A model generated the notes under the pieces. It worked only from the letters and a program-made list of their open reading frames with translations. It ran no database searches and had not been told where the DNA came from. This document shows, one piece after another, positions 28,343-40,611 of a stretch of 64,000 nt of DNA (the first letter of the stretch is position 1; the number at the start of each line of letters is the position of its first letter). Position numbers and translations under genes: made by a program. The stretch is from Drosophila pseudoobscura (taxonomy: Eukaryota; Arthropoda; Insecta; Diptera; Drosophilidae). Location: NCBI RefSeq assembly GCF_009870125.1, contig NC_046680.1, positions 16,945,501-17,009,500 of the forward strand, in the 5' to 3' direction.

Positions 28343-28366
28343 TCTGTCTGTCTGTCTGTCTGTCTG
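28343..28366. repeat. (CTGT)n tetranucleotide repeat
   Basis: Run of CTGT units ending in CTGCCTCC. Confidence 0.9.
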
Positions 28367-31300
28367 CCTCCCATCCCAGGCTGCATCTTTCGGAGGCGGA
28401 GGTGGAGGCGGAGGTGGAGCAGCCTGCCTCAGCTCCTCTTTAGAGACAGCGAGACATCGACTGCTCTATGGCTCTATAGCTTCTCCGTTTTGGCTCGTTT
28501 TCAATGGTAACAGTTATCACACAAACTAATGACATGAAATTAGGTATTGCCCGGACTCTGCCTCTGTCTCTGCCTCTGACTGTCTGTTTTTTTTACGTTT
28601 TGCTGCCAGTTGAAACAAAGCCAAGAAAATCGAACAACAAAAGCAGCAAAATTGTCCCTGTTGCCGCTTTGGCTTTTGCAGTTTTGCTATCTGCAATAGT
28701 TACCTTTGAATTTAAACCAGAAAATACACTTTAAATAAAGTTGTGCACAAACTATTAATAGTAGATTGAAAATTGCCGAGTTTTCTGTACTTTTCTGTAA
28801 GGGAAAAATCTGTCTAGTAGAAGCCCATTATCGAAGAGGAATTAGTCCTCTTTCCTCTACAAAGGTCTCAATATATTTCTAAGCCACTACAGGATGAAGT
28901 TTGCCAGTAATCAAATATCCCCTTTGTTCTCTCCTCCACTTAAATATTAATTGTGAAATAGAATCAGTTTTTTTTTTGCACTGCACCACCTACCAGGCTT
29001 GAAACCGATAGCCCCAGAGTACGCCACCAAAAGGAAAACTCTTTTCTTTTATTTTCTTTACTGTTTTTTTTTGGTTTTGTCACAAATGTTGCAGTTATTG
29101 TTGCTGCACATGATTATGACCATTGAAAATCGTATTTATTGTATTGATTTGTGCTACCAAAATGATGGCGAGACAAAGGCGCTGTTGGGGCTGGATCGCC
29201 GGGCGAGCAAGTTCATGATCTCGGACAATCAAATAAAACAATAAAATCGCGATGCCATTGTTTTTGGCTCACAAATTTCTCCAGCTACTTGCAGCAGTAG
29301 GAGCAGCCTCCATCCAGCATTCAAATTTGGGTCGTTTTTTTGAGGCATTGAATTATGGTAGCTCATTAGGCGGGCGCCTTGTCAACGTCGCGCTGGGGAG
29401 GCGGTGGAGGCGGGGGAGGCGGGGGTAGGCCGTAAACATGCCCTTTTCCTTCAATCACGCCACACAGATCCCGATTCCCAAACCCAAAGCATTTAACATT
29501 TTACAATTCACCATAAAAGGCAGGACCAGAACGTACAGAACAGATCCCTCTCTCCCTCTGGCTCTCTGTTTCTCTCTGGGATCCCACCGTTTCCCTGGAG
29601 GCAGCAGCAGAGCTAGAAATAATTTAGATCACGAATTGGTTGTCGTATGCAAATTAATCAAATGTCGTCAGGTAATTCAATAATGTCAGAACCGAGCAAC
29701 GACTTCGATTACTTATCGCAGTCGGAGAACGAGCCGACAAAACATCTTGAACTTTTAAGTATTAATTACCTGAAAAATCATCTTGATTTCCCCATAAAAA
29801 TATAATATCAATACCAAACAAAAAATGCAGTTCAGATCAGATCAGAGAACTCGCTCTCTCTCTCTCCTTTTGCCTCCTCGGCTCTGTCTTTCTCTTCCTC
29901 AGGGTGGTCGTCGCTTGTCCCGGAATCAGAGTCGGAGTCGCATTCTGGACATGTCTCTGGGTTTGGGTAATCCAAGACGGCATTTAACCAATTTAATATT
30001 ATTATCTATGATCTTGTTGTGCAACAAACACACACACAGACAAACAGCGAAGAGACATCTTCTCATTCTCAATGTCGCTAGCGAACGCTGGGCTGTTGAC
30101 TGTAATCAGAGAAACGGAGAAACAGAGAAACATAGGAACCCAAGAACCCAAGAACCAGTCTTTTGCTTTGACAAACGAAAATGAGTGAAATATTTTTCCA
30201 GCTCTTTCTAATTGGCGCTTGTAGCTTGTAGCTTGTTCTTGCCCGAAAAGATCTCTGGCAGAAATCTACAGCGTTCTTATCTTACCACCAGAAATGAGCA
30301 GTCGGAGCATTCCAGTCGGCCCGGACAGGCCCGGCCAGGCCCGGCCAGGCCAGGCAGGCGGCTGTCAGGCTGGGCTGCCAGAACCAACCGAATGGACGAG
30401 AGCGACATTGATGCATGTTTGTTTAGCCGCAAATTGATTTTCCGCTTTTCCAGCTTCTAAATTTCAGCCTCCTCCCAACAGACAGAGAGACAGACAGACA
30501 ACATTTCCACCGCAATTAATTCTACAATTTTCCCAACCATCTCGCAGTTGGAACCGTTTCATAAATTTAATGCCTAAGGGGTGGCCTTTGATTTGGCCTT
30601 AATTAATTACTATATGTTTGTGGCTTATCAGCGCAGTTCAATCCGACGTACATCTGGCCTTCTGGTTAATTGCAGTTTGCCCTCCTGGTGCGGTGCAAGC
30701 GCTGTATATGTATTGCTCCAATTGACCTAAAATTATATCTGGCAGGCTTTAGTTACAACTTTCAACAACATTTCGTTCCATTGTATTTGATTTTGTTGCA
30801 ATTTTGGGAGCAATCGAACATTTTGATTTTAAAGGCCAACCTTGGCCCGTACGATTTGTGTGTGGGTCGGGTCTTGGTTTTTCTTGGGGTGTATATATTA
30901 TTGAATGCCACACATGCAATCACCATTCAGCAATCAATATTCAGAGTCTGCCGCACTCTGATTTATTTATAATAAATTGTTGATTTGGGTAATTTATAGA
31001 ATTTTCACTGGTATTTTTCTCTTTTCGACAGGAATGATAATTGAAAAATGTAAAATATATACACAAAAGTAGTACTACACTAGTCCAAATAAAAGAGAAC
31101 AAAATCCAAATATCCTTGTTTACTAAACAGAATACATTTCACTGCAGGGTTTCCCAAAGTCTGGCGAATTTTTTTTTGCTTGCCTTGCTTCACTAGAAAT
31201 ATTTAAGCCAGATAAATATTTTATTTAATAAATATTTTATTTATTGAAATAAATTAAAGAAGGTTCAAATCTCTACCGCAGTGTGCAATTTCTTGTGGAA

Positions 31301-32450
31301 TATTAGAGATATTTCTAAAGGATAATTGTATCGCCCCCGCCCTCGTTCTCTGTTCTTTTTGGGCACATTAATTGGCCTAGTCCTCTAAACTAAATAAAGT
31401 CCCAAGATAAATGAAATCGAAAACGAAGCCGAAATCAACAAAAGTTGTGTGTGCCACGAAATGGTATCTGAAACACTGACCACACACAATCACACGGGAC
31501 TCCTGTCCATCTCCAGCTCAATGTCCATTCTGACGAAATAAAAATCAGTTACACGGAATTTAAATTGAAGCTCAAATATTTGGACATGGTCGAGGGCGAG
31601 GACGATAGAAAAGGAGACAGTGACAGCGACCGAGACAGAGACCGAAACCGAGAACTGCATTCAATTAAAGGAATTTTCGATTATATAAAGTGCGTTGGGC
31701 CACATCGGGGGCGTTGGCTCAGTGGCAATTCAACCGAGATGATGCAGGATAAAGGACACAAACAGGAGGCCAAGAGGCAAAGAGAGTCAAATGCAAAGGT
31801 AAATAAAAGTGGGCTTGTTGGACATTTCGTACATGACAACTACCAAAGTTACAAAGACAGCACACATTCGTTGCTGCACCTGACAATGGACCCTGCCCCT
31901 GTCCCTGTCCCCGTCCCGACGATAAGTGCTCGAATTTTTCGAATAGTAAACCACAGCAAAAGGAAAATGAAGTGCAAATACAAGGGCAAACGGTACGAAG
32001 ACGGAGGGAGAGGGGAAGAAGCGAAAACAAAACCAGAATCGGGTCAGGGAAAAATGGAAAACTGGCGTTGGAAATTCAGGCAGTTCAAAAATTGATTAGA
32101 AGCTTTCGGAGCAACATTCCTCAGAGATCTGCCACACATCTCGTGCGGCTCGGCCGATGCTCGTGGGTGAATGCGGGCGGCACTAAGGAAATCTTAGGAA
32201 TACCCAGTGGTACTACGGGTGAGTACAATCCACAGAATGTCCGTGTTGCGGACGGTCTCTGGCTTAAGTTGCAAGGATATTTCTGTTTTGTGTGGGTGTC
32301 TTTTTTCAGTCTAATCCGAAGCTTTGTTGCTTCAAATTGAGGGGGGGTGGCAGCCAGTGGCAGTGACACTGACAGAGATAGAGAGGGAGTGTGGTGTCCG
32401 CTAGGTGGAAGGTGGAAGTGGGTCAGGCGATACACCACACACCACACAGT

Positions 32451-32475
32451 GCCAGTGGCAGTGGCAGTGGCAGTA
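32451..32475. repeat. (GTGGCA)n hexanucleotide repeat
   Basis: About four GTGGCA units ending in GTAGCA. Confidence 0.9.
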
Positions 32476-32800
32476 GCATGTGGCAAACTATCTGAAAATG
32501 ACGCCAAATTACCAATGCAAAATATCCTGGTAGCATTTACCCGCTACAAATATTCCAGGAAAACACATACCAAGAAAATGAAAATTCAAACATTACCCCG
32601 CCGCTGCCTCCGCCGCCGTCTCCTTGGCTCCATTTGCTGGCATTTGTTTGGCTCTCGTTTCGTAGTTCCCCACCAGCTCCTGCCATTTCCGAATTCTTTG
32701 GGGCAGACATCTGCTGGCTGCCACTTTGCTGTGGAAGAGTGTTTTGCAAAACGGAAATTTCGCCCGTCTACAGTTTGGCTCACATTGTCACAATAAGTGC

Positions 32801-32812
32801 GGGGGGGGGGGG
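32801..32812. repeat. G12 homopolymer
   Basis: Twelve consecutive G, followed about 32 bases later by CCCCCC at 32,845-32,850, so the two tracts can pair. Confidence 0.9.
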
Positions 32813-35800
32813 ACTCTAGGTTCTTTTGTGCCTCGAGGCTAGGACCCCCCGCACAGGTGTTGTCGGAAGGCTTTGGAGTATGATGAAGTGTAGATGGAAC
32901 GGATATAATATAAACATTTGGCTGGATATTGAAAGACAATGTGAATGCAATGATGGCAAATGGGATTGGCATTGGCTCTGCTCTCCAATAAGAGAATAGC
33001 CCCTCCTCTCTCATGGCACATTGTATCTACGAGTAGCTTTTCTGTTACCCTTTCCCCCTCCTGTATTTGGTTTTCTTAATTTTCCTGCAATCTGCTCTGG
33101 TCTCAGAGTTTACTTTGTTGTGGAAATGCAAATTTTTCCGCTTTGTCGCTGCATCTAAATGTGCAGAGAACTAAATAATTTTTGTACTTTTATTTTTAGC
33201 CAGATTTTAATCCACGTACACATTCTCGCTGGCTTAATTAGACCAAATTAAAAGTGCACAAAGAGCACAATAATCGGCAAATAGAGACAATGAGCAGCAG
33301 CAAGGCCAAGAGCAGAGGGCCAGCAGCCGAAAGGAAGCGCGATGCAAGGAATGCCGGGTAGGGTCATTTTAGGGAAAACTGTAAAGAGAGAGGGAACACC
33401 TATCCATGGCTCGCATTTACGCGACTTTTTTGCAGCCAGCCCTTCTCTCTCCCACTCTTTCTCTGGAAATGCAAATGAAGGCTTAAACAGAAGAAGCCAA
33501 GAGGAAGAAGGCCAAGAAGCAACAGCAAGTGAAGACGTGCAACAGTTACGCCATATCACAGTGTTTCCCTCCTTCCTCTGTTTTGGTTAATCCCTTGGCT
33601 AATCCCGCTCCTAATGAGCAGGGAGGGCATGGGGGATGGGGCCGGCATACAATTTTGTTAACAAACGAACATCAAAGAGAATAAAATGTGCAATAAATTT
33701 AATTTACACTGGCTTCCGAGGGGCTGCTGTTCGTTCGCTCAGTGAAATCTCAACTCAACTTCTGTTCTTATCTCTTGCTTTTATCGAGAAAAAGTCAAAA
33801 GAGTTCCCAAAAAAGAATAAAAGAAGGAAAATAGTGCCACAGACAGACCAGGAACCACTCACTCCGTGTCTCTGTGGCTTAAGCTCCGGTACTGGATTAC
33901 CTGGCGGAAGTGCTGGCAAGTGCAGGGGGTGCAGGGTAGTGCAGGGAGGGGAAGCCAAAGGAACTCCCTTGGAATGCCACTGTGACTGCGCCAGAGAGAG
34001 CACACTCAACACTTGATCAAAATGCCACATAGCGATTTGCATATTTTAATTAAATTCGCGCTCTGCCACGGAATACGAAACAAAACAAAAAAAAAAAACA
34101 AAATTAAAAAGAAACTCCCCCCGCAGCAGAGTGATGGGAAAAGGGGTATGGGCGCGCTGTTCCAAAAAAAAAAATAGAGGAGAGCTTGCAGCACATGTGA
34201 CCACAAGAGTATTACATTTTGTGTCCTCTCAAAAAGTACGAAAAAAGGCAGACTTCGCTGTACCGTGGGTGCAGGGTGGTCAGGCGTAGGGCTTCGCTCT
34301 CTAGGGGGTGGTGGCGGGTGGCAAAGCATGGCTTAAAATAAAGGCGAGAGGCTGCGGGTGATGGGTGTGTATGTGTGTGGGTCCAAAGGTTGCCGGCTAA
34401 CAGAGTCACAAAGAGATTCCCATGGAAAAGTTAACCACCCCCCCAATGCACTGAAAGAAAACAAAGAAAATTATTTGGAATTTTTTTGGAGTACATTGCA
34501 GTGCACACCCAATTGATATTTTGCACCAAGTAGTTTTCCTCAGTGTAACCAGACATGGGCACAACATATCGCTGCCAGGGCTGCCGTGGCTGCCGTGGCT
34601 GCCGCCTTCATAGCTTCTGCTGCAGCATGGCCAAAGCGCAGTGCAGCATAAAGTGTTAAATTGGATTAATCCAGAAGATTTACGCTGCGGGTGATATCAA
34701 CAGGAGGAGCTGCTGAGGCACAGACGTACGGGGCAACATGTTGTTGCTGCTGCTGCAGCGTCAGCAATTTTATTAACACAGGACGCGTACCTCAACGCCA
34801 CCGGAAGTGCAGCACCAACAACAAAGGCTACTTGGCCACACGTTAAGTGTGTCAATGTGTGCCGCCATGCAAATTCGTATTCGAAAATTGGATGTACATG
34901 TACGGTAGAGCCAAGCGAGAGCTACTAGTTGTCGAGCGGCAACATTAAGCGCAACAAGAGCAGCAGCAGCAGCACCCGGTAATAATGCCTTGACAGCAGG
35001 CTGCAACATCAGGCGGTGCTTCAGCAACAACAGTTTCTGCAAGCGCGTTGATTATCCCAATCAGCAACACTTTACCAGCGTAAATCTATTTAATTTGCCA
35101 TCAGCCGCCTAGCGTCTGCCTCTCCCCAGCCCAGTCGTTGGCCCCTCCAATGCTAACCACAAATCAGCTGTTTTGGCCGTCCGTCCATCCGTCCGACGCT
35201 CTTGTTAAATGTAATTGAACCTGTTCTTAGAGTTTTGTTTCGTAATTTATTATTGGTGCATGAGTTGCACGCCGAAAAGCCGTGGAACCACCAAAGGAAG
35301 GCCAGCTCCTGGGGCCGAATCCCTTGATACTCTTCCTCAGTTCCGATACTGGGGGCGGCTGCAACTTTTCTAGTCTGAGATCGTAGAATCGTGATACCCT
35401 TTTGAAAGGGTAATGGAAATAGCTGAAGCTGGGAGAGCTTCAAGCTCCACGATCATCATCATCATCGTCATGATGGTGGGGATGCTGATAATGATGATGA
35501 CGATGATTGAGCGGCATGGCATGCGAAGATCGCGCGCTCTTTTCTTTTTTTTTGCTCAGATCGTGCCTGACGCGTAATTGATTATTACGAGAAGTACGAC
35601 GAAGCGCTGCAACACCAGCAACACAAACGGCAACATGCAACAGCAACAACAGCAACATGCCAGCATAATGATGTATTAGTTAAACTTGGCCAACCGGTTC
35701 GCATTTCGGCCATGAAAAACGGTTCAGAATTAGGAGCTGTGATTACATGCCACTTCCCCATTGCCTTGCCGGGCCGTGCCGTGCCGTGCCCCAGCAGAGT

Positions 35801-36195
35801 GCGTTGAAATTGAAAAGAAGTAGGCATCAGGTTAGTTAGTTACCTCTCCACTTGAGCGGATTGCTATGGCTGCTATGGCCATGGCTGCTATGGCCAAGTG
35901 GTGCTGCTCCAAGATTGGAGTGCACTCTCAACGTTTGGCAGGAATGTGGGGAGAGGCGCTCGCTCTCACAGGAAATGCGATTTTAGAGTGGGCTCTGAGC
36001 TTTGTGTGCTCTTAATGATGGAATTATGGATTATGGAATGTTTTCCAATGCCGAGTATGATAGGCCAAAGGTTGCACTAATTGGATAGAATTTGGAGCAA
36101 ACTTCTGAGTACTGAAGGCATAGATAGAAGATAGTTCAATGCATAATTCGAAATGCAATAATGTAATAATACTTACATATAACAACAATTAATAC

Positions 36196-36215
36196 ACGAA
36201 AATAATTATTTTCGT
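36196..36215. other. Perfect 20-base palindrome
   Basis: ACGAAAATAATTATTTTCGT reads the same on both strands. The centre holds TAATTA, a homeodomain core. It sits in an AT-rich stretch (about 36,110-36,330) that lacks the simple repeats of its surroundings. Confidence 0.9.
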
Positions 36216-39200
36216 AGTAATGGTAAAATGTAAGTCGTATACAATTCTCAGTACTTGTATGTGGATCATAAATACCTACGTATACTACTCATATTTTCGC
36301 AATTTATATTTCCATTTCCACAAACACACTATCTAAAATGTTGTAAAAATTGTTTCGAGATGCTTCGATACTGAAAATATTCGCCAATTACCATATTTAT
36401 CGAAAGAGCCATTGAAAATGTAGCCCCAAACGGGGTTCTTCATATGAATATTTTCGTTAGCTTTTTTTTGATGCCAAAGCCAACACTCCGAGCATTGGCT
36501 GAAGGTATCTAATGGCTGCCGACCAAATTGACAGCACAAAAAGCGATGCAGGGCCGCCGACAACGAGGCCCATAACTCATAAAATGCAACACATACCAAA
36601 TACCAAGGGTATGCTCGAACACATACTCCACTCCGCTCCACTCAGCTCCACGAGAAAACTCCAATTTTAATTGCTCGACATTAAACGATCGACAACGACA
36701 GCGGCGATGGCGATGGCGGTGGCGGCTCCGACGGCTCCGACGACGACGACTACGACGAGAAAGAGGAGCGCGCTGGGGCACAGAGTTGAGGCAGCAGATA
36801 TATTCAAGCTGTACAATTCGCAGTGCCATAAAATATGCGCACGTTTCGTTTGTTTGCCGTTTGTTTGCATATGCCCGGGCTATGCCGGCCCAGACAATAT
36901 GGTCCAGGTCCGGGCCGGGGCAGACAGCATTTAGCGTACGATTTGGCGGCGCGAAAAAGATAAACTCATAAATTATGGCATTGAATGTCACTTCAGCGGC
37001 AGCAGCAGCAGCAGCGAAGACTGCGACGCAGACGGAGACGAAGACCGGCGGTTGTTGCCACCGCGAACGCGAAACGCCGACAATAGCTGCTGGAGCGACA
37101 AAGTCGACTTCGCAGCCACAGCCACGGCCACAGCCAGGACGTGTCCGCTGGCTGACTGGCTGGCTGGCTGGCTGGGGTACCGGCGATAATGAAGCCCATT
37201 TTAAAGTCACTACCATTCAATGCGATTTGATTTACAATCCCATTTCGATTATAATCGATGATGATGTGTGTGCGCGCTTCGGCCAAGCCATGAACTTGCA
37301 TATAAATACCAATCTGTGTCTTTGCCAGCCCTCCCGCCAGCCATCCAGTAATCCAGCGAGAGCCTCAGCCTGCACCCAGGCAGGCAAATGCTAAGCAGAA
37401 GCAGGCGGCTGGAGCAGTCTCTAGCGGTTTTCGAAGGAAATCGAATTTCTGCTGCTGCTGCCGAGAGCTGGAGTTCAATCTGGTCTGCCCACAGGCCGCA
37501 CAGTGACATCAGACATCAGAAATACTCCTACTACTGCTTCTACTACCACAAATTCGTCTAATAATCACCTTTTAACACCACTGTGCAGCACAGTGTCGTC
37601 TCTGGCCGCTTTACCTGTTGGCTGTTGGCGCAACTGAACTTGAATACGTTTCGGCTTTGGAGTTTTAGTTTAGTTAGCCCGCCGCCAACTTGTCAGACAA
37701 TCGAATGCGGAGCTAACGAATCCAGCACCAGCACCACCGCCACCACCAGCACCAGCCAAGCCACATTGTCAGGCTCTCCCTCTGCACCGTACCCGATCAT
37801 TGTCGCATCCGCCACCCGATGGTGGCAATTGTTTTGATGGCTGTTGATAACCGCAACAGCAGGGGATGTGCTCCGATCGGTCGTCGATGCCAGATTCCAC
37901 CAGGGACCCGGACCCCGAAATAAGCCAGACAGACAAACACACAGTTCAATACAATGGAAGTTCATACTTTGTCAACCGTCTCTGGAAACAGTTCTTTATG
38001 GGCTTTTAATTGAAGCTGAAACCATTAACATTAACATTCAGCTGGCCGCCCCAAGACCCAAGAGCCAGCCCACGCAAACTCCGCTTCAATTTATTACAAC
38101 TTAATTGGTAATGTTGTCGTTGTCGTTGCCGTTGCTGTTGCTGTTTCTGTTTCTGTGTGTTGTGCTTACGAATGTGTCTTTATTTTTGGCGCAACGCCTA
38201 CCAAATAAACGGCCTATGTTTATTCTGGAACTGGGCGGGTCCTCAACCGGACGCGACTGCATTTCGATATGGTACAATATGCAAATAGGAATCAGTAAAT
38301 TTACCATTCAGCTTGTGGTTGACTAAATTTCACTGAGCAAATGTACTCCACGATCGGCCAAGGATAGGCAGAGGAAAGTGTTTACAAAAGCCAGACACAT
38401 TTGTCCATTACCTTGAGATCACCATAAACTGGAATGAACTATGAATATGCATATTCCGATGCGGAGTGTATCCGTTTCTGATTCTCTTGTCCTCTTTTTT
38501 CGATATGTTATGCATTCTTTACTCTCTCTCTCTCTGTCTCTGATTGCCTCGCTTTTCAGCACTCACTCAACTCTTTTTCGTATTTCATCTTTTAATCCCT
38601 TCCCTATTGACCATTCACATTGTGCCGCGGGGGGATTATTTACAGGACTGAATTTTTGTGTACGTGACCACGAAATAGCCAAAAACACAACTTTTACAAA
38701 ACGGCGGTATCGACCGCCATAGTCGTTCACTTCGAGGACTTTTCCCACTGCCCCTAATCGGAAGAGCTCTCGCACATGTGCATAGAATGCTAGATTCCCA
38801 GACAATTAGTTCGAAAAACAGTTTGCGACGGTGATATAGCCGCCCCCCACTCAGGAAGTCCCAGGTCTAAAATGTGGCTACCAACCGTCGCATCCATAAT
38901 TTCACGAACAATTTTCGGGCACGGGGGGAGCAGAGAAAGAAGTGGAACCGGCTCCCATGGCCACGGACGACGGTGCACGGCAAAGGCAAAGTGCAGTGAT
39001 AAATCAAATTGTCACTTTTGTATATTTGCGCCAACTGACGACGACGTCACCCTTGGAACCGGGCTGCAACGGCGGCATGCAAAAAGGAGACTCTGGATAT
39101 GGATATGGATTGGAGAGTGCCCCGTGCGTGCAGGAGCTCTGGCCTCAAAGGGGAACGAAGGGTCGCGGGGCAGGAGAGAGCCACTTCGAGTGGATTTCAC

Positions 39201-39484
39201 TTTGCCGTCGCGCGACGAGTCATAATTATTATTATTTTGATTATTGCACGTGAAAGATGACATTATTAACATCATTACTGGTTGTGCACCAATATGGCGG
39301 GAACAGGAGAAACGCAAAGCACACTGCAGGCTGTCCCCAAGCACAGGCCACTATTTTACACTGCGAGAACGCACAAGTGGGAAAACAATTTACTTTTGCC
39401 AAATGGCTTTTAGAAGAAGAAAAATAACATTGCGATCTACTTTCTCTTCATTTGTTGCCCCATCGCTTGATGAAATACCTTTAC
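36216..39484. other. Non-coding DNA
   Basis: No supported gene. Contains GGCT tetranucleotide repeats at about 37,148-37,176 and short runs of GAC/GGC triplets near 36,700-36,750. The open frames at 36,509-37,216 (minus) and 36,975-37,394 (plus) overlap each other and look like composition artefacts. Confidence 0.65.
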
Positions 39485-39488
39485 AATG

Positions 39489-39581
39489 TTAAATTACGTA
39501 AATGTAAATTGAACAATGCTTAGAATCGAAAAAACATGATTTATAACAATTTTCGTGTCTGTGTCTATTCAGCACGGTCAT
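39489..39581 (-). other. Tiny ORF in possible 5'-leader-like DNA
   Basis: A 30-codon ATG-initiated frame reads leftward just downstream of the TATCGAT cluster at 39,685-39,740. The sequence between them (about 39,582-39,680, read on the minus strand) is T-rich and leader-like. It may be an upstream ORF in a leftward transcript, or nothing. No family is recognised. Confidence 0.15.
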
Positions 39582-39684
39582 TGTTTAAATATTTGCCAAC
39601 ACAAAAACACAAAACTTGAAAATAAACTAATTGCGCAGCCAATTCACACAAGATGCCGACTTCGATTCATTGATTTTAAGCAAC

Positions 39685-39740
39685 TATCGATTGGAGTAGG
39701 CATTATCGATGAGGGTGCCACCGATAGTTAAAAAATAGCG
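39685..39740. promoter_or_regulatory. Cluster of DRE-like TATCGAT sites
   Basis: TATCGATT (39,685-39,692), TATCGATG (39,704-39,711), ACCGATAG (39,720-39,727) and AGCGATAT near 39,737 fall within 56 bases. The DREF-binding DRE consensus is TATCGATA, and such clusters normally sit at promoters of broadly expressed fly genes. Here the cluster lies just past the 3' end of the minus-strand crossbronx-like gene. It may therefore mark the start of a leftward transcript whose coding exons lie far to the left or outside the window. Functional assignment is inference. Confidence 0.4.
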
Positions 39741-39807
39741 ATATAAAGTACATTTGTATTTAAATTTTACATTTTAATTGAATTTGTGTGATCGAGTAAT
39801 TTTTGGG

Positions 39808-40596
39808 CTATTGTAAGGCAGCAGCGGCTTTGCCATTCTTAGCGAATAGTTTGGCCGATTGCTTGGCCTCCTCTTCATCCATTTGCCTGGAGGAGTCGAT
39901 CCTGGCCAAGCATTGAGCAGGTGGGGAAGTGTCCATGGAAGTCGCATCTTTCCAACTGGGACTCTTCAGCTGCTCCATAATCTTTGTATGCCGCTCTGAA
40001 CAAAAGGGTTCTATGACTATATAGTGCGGATCATTGGATGTTGGCTTGTCGTACATGTGTTTCTTGGTGAACAAAGCCAGTTCCTGCACCTTCTTGATGA
40101 ACGCTACGCGGTCATTGGAGAGCATAGCCAGGGCGTCCATGTTGTAAGCTTCCTCCAAGCACACTCTATCACCGGAAGGAGTAACAGTGGTGGAGATGCT
40201 GCCCTCGGGATCGGCAAAGATGGCCTGAATATACTTGAGCAGGTGCCAGACGTGGTAGTGATCCTTCCTCCACCCTGTGAAGAAGGGTGCCAGGTCCAGG
40301 CTTTGGGTCTGCGGTCGAATGTGTGGATGGTAGCACGTAGTTGTAAAGATGATCGTAGGCAGGCTGGTACCGTTCGGAAAGTTGTCCGGCAGGATTATGG
40401 AGAAGCGGAACATGCTCCCCGCATAGAATCCGCTGTGTATGAAGATAACACCGAACCAATGCAGTGCACTGGCATAGCTGGGAATGGCATAAATGTTCTT
40501 CAGCTGCTCCTGCTCGATCAGTTGGTATTCGGCCAGCACCTGGTATCCCTGCCTGACGGCAATGCTCTGCTCTGTGTTGTTCCAGCTAAACCACAT
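39808..40596 (-). CDS. CG46338: Protein crossbronx-like (inactive UBC/UEV-type, AKTIP/FTS family)
   Basis: A single coding exon of 262 residues. The sequence follows what I remember of the Drosophila crossbronx-like protein (CG46338), notably the segments [27 protein letters not shown] and [12 protein letters not shown] fold spans about residues 15-178, with the LPDNFP, HPH (90-92) and LDL (100-102) landmarks. The catalytic cysteine expected just before LDL is replaced by Ser99, so this is a UEV-like pseudo-E2 with no expected conjugating activity. Relatives such as AKTIP/FTS act as adaptors in vesicle trafficking complexes, while the specific partner here is unknown. The C-terminal 60 or so residues are polar and less ordered. 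The ATG has A at -3. A good donor (GGTAAGTTC) and acceptor (TTCTAG) upstream suggest a 5'-UTR intron. ATTAAA on the minus strand near 39,773 could serve polyadenylation. The overlapping plus-strand open frame is an antisense shadow. Confidence 0.93.
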   Translation of the reverse strand: MWFSWNNTEQSIAVRQGYQVLAEYQLIEQEQLKNIYAIPSYASALHWFGVIFIHSGFYAGSMFRFSIILPDNFPNGTSLPTIIFTTTCYHPHIRPQTQSLDLAPFFTGWRKDHYHVWHLLKYIQAIFADPEGSISTTVTPSGDRVCLEEAYNMDALAMLSNDRVAFIKKVQELALFTKKHMYDKPTSNDPHYIVIEPFCSERHTKIMEQLKSPSWKDATSMDTSPPAQCLARIDSSRQMDEEEAKQSAKLFAKNGKAAAALQ

Positions 40597-40611
40597 GGTG
40601 GGAGTCCAGCT

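Larger units (their letters stand above)
13217..36195. other. Very long non-coding stretch, no supported gene
   Basis: About 23 kb in which I recognise no protein, tRNA or rRNA. The longest open frames (245 codons at 19,497-20,234 and at 21,837-22,574; 176 codons at 31,565-32,095) are repeat-driven or compositionally odd and match no family I know. The region is punctuated by trinucleotide and hexanucleotide simple repeats, several GA/CT tracts and homopolymers. It could be an intergenic regulatory region or a large intron. Confidence 0.6.

Noticed and set aside
28504..28734. 76-codon frame with two hydrophobic stretches and AATAAA at its stop
   Set aside because: The first hydrophobic stretch is translated from a CTCTGC/CTCTGT simple repeat. 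The AATAAA overlap is probably coincidence. Kept only as a note.
31565..32095. 176-codon basic open frame with Asp/Arg dipeptide run
   Set aside because: The charged run comes from a GACAGN hexanucleotide repeat, and the rest resembles nothing known.
35392..35413. ATACCCTTTTGAAAGGGTAAT as a possible mobile-element end
   Set aside because: A short inverted repeat resembling a DINE-type terminus, but no further element blocks are found beside it.
36509..37216. 235-codon minus-strand frame overlapping a 139-codon plus-strand frame
   Set aside because: Both read through the same GC-rich triplet repeats. Neither shows a domain or conserved-looking core.
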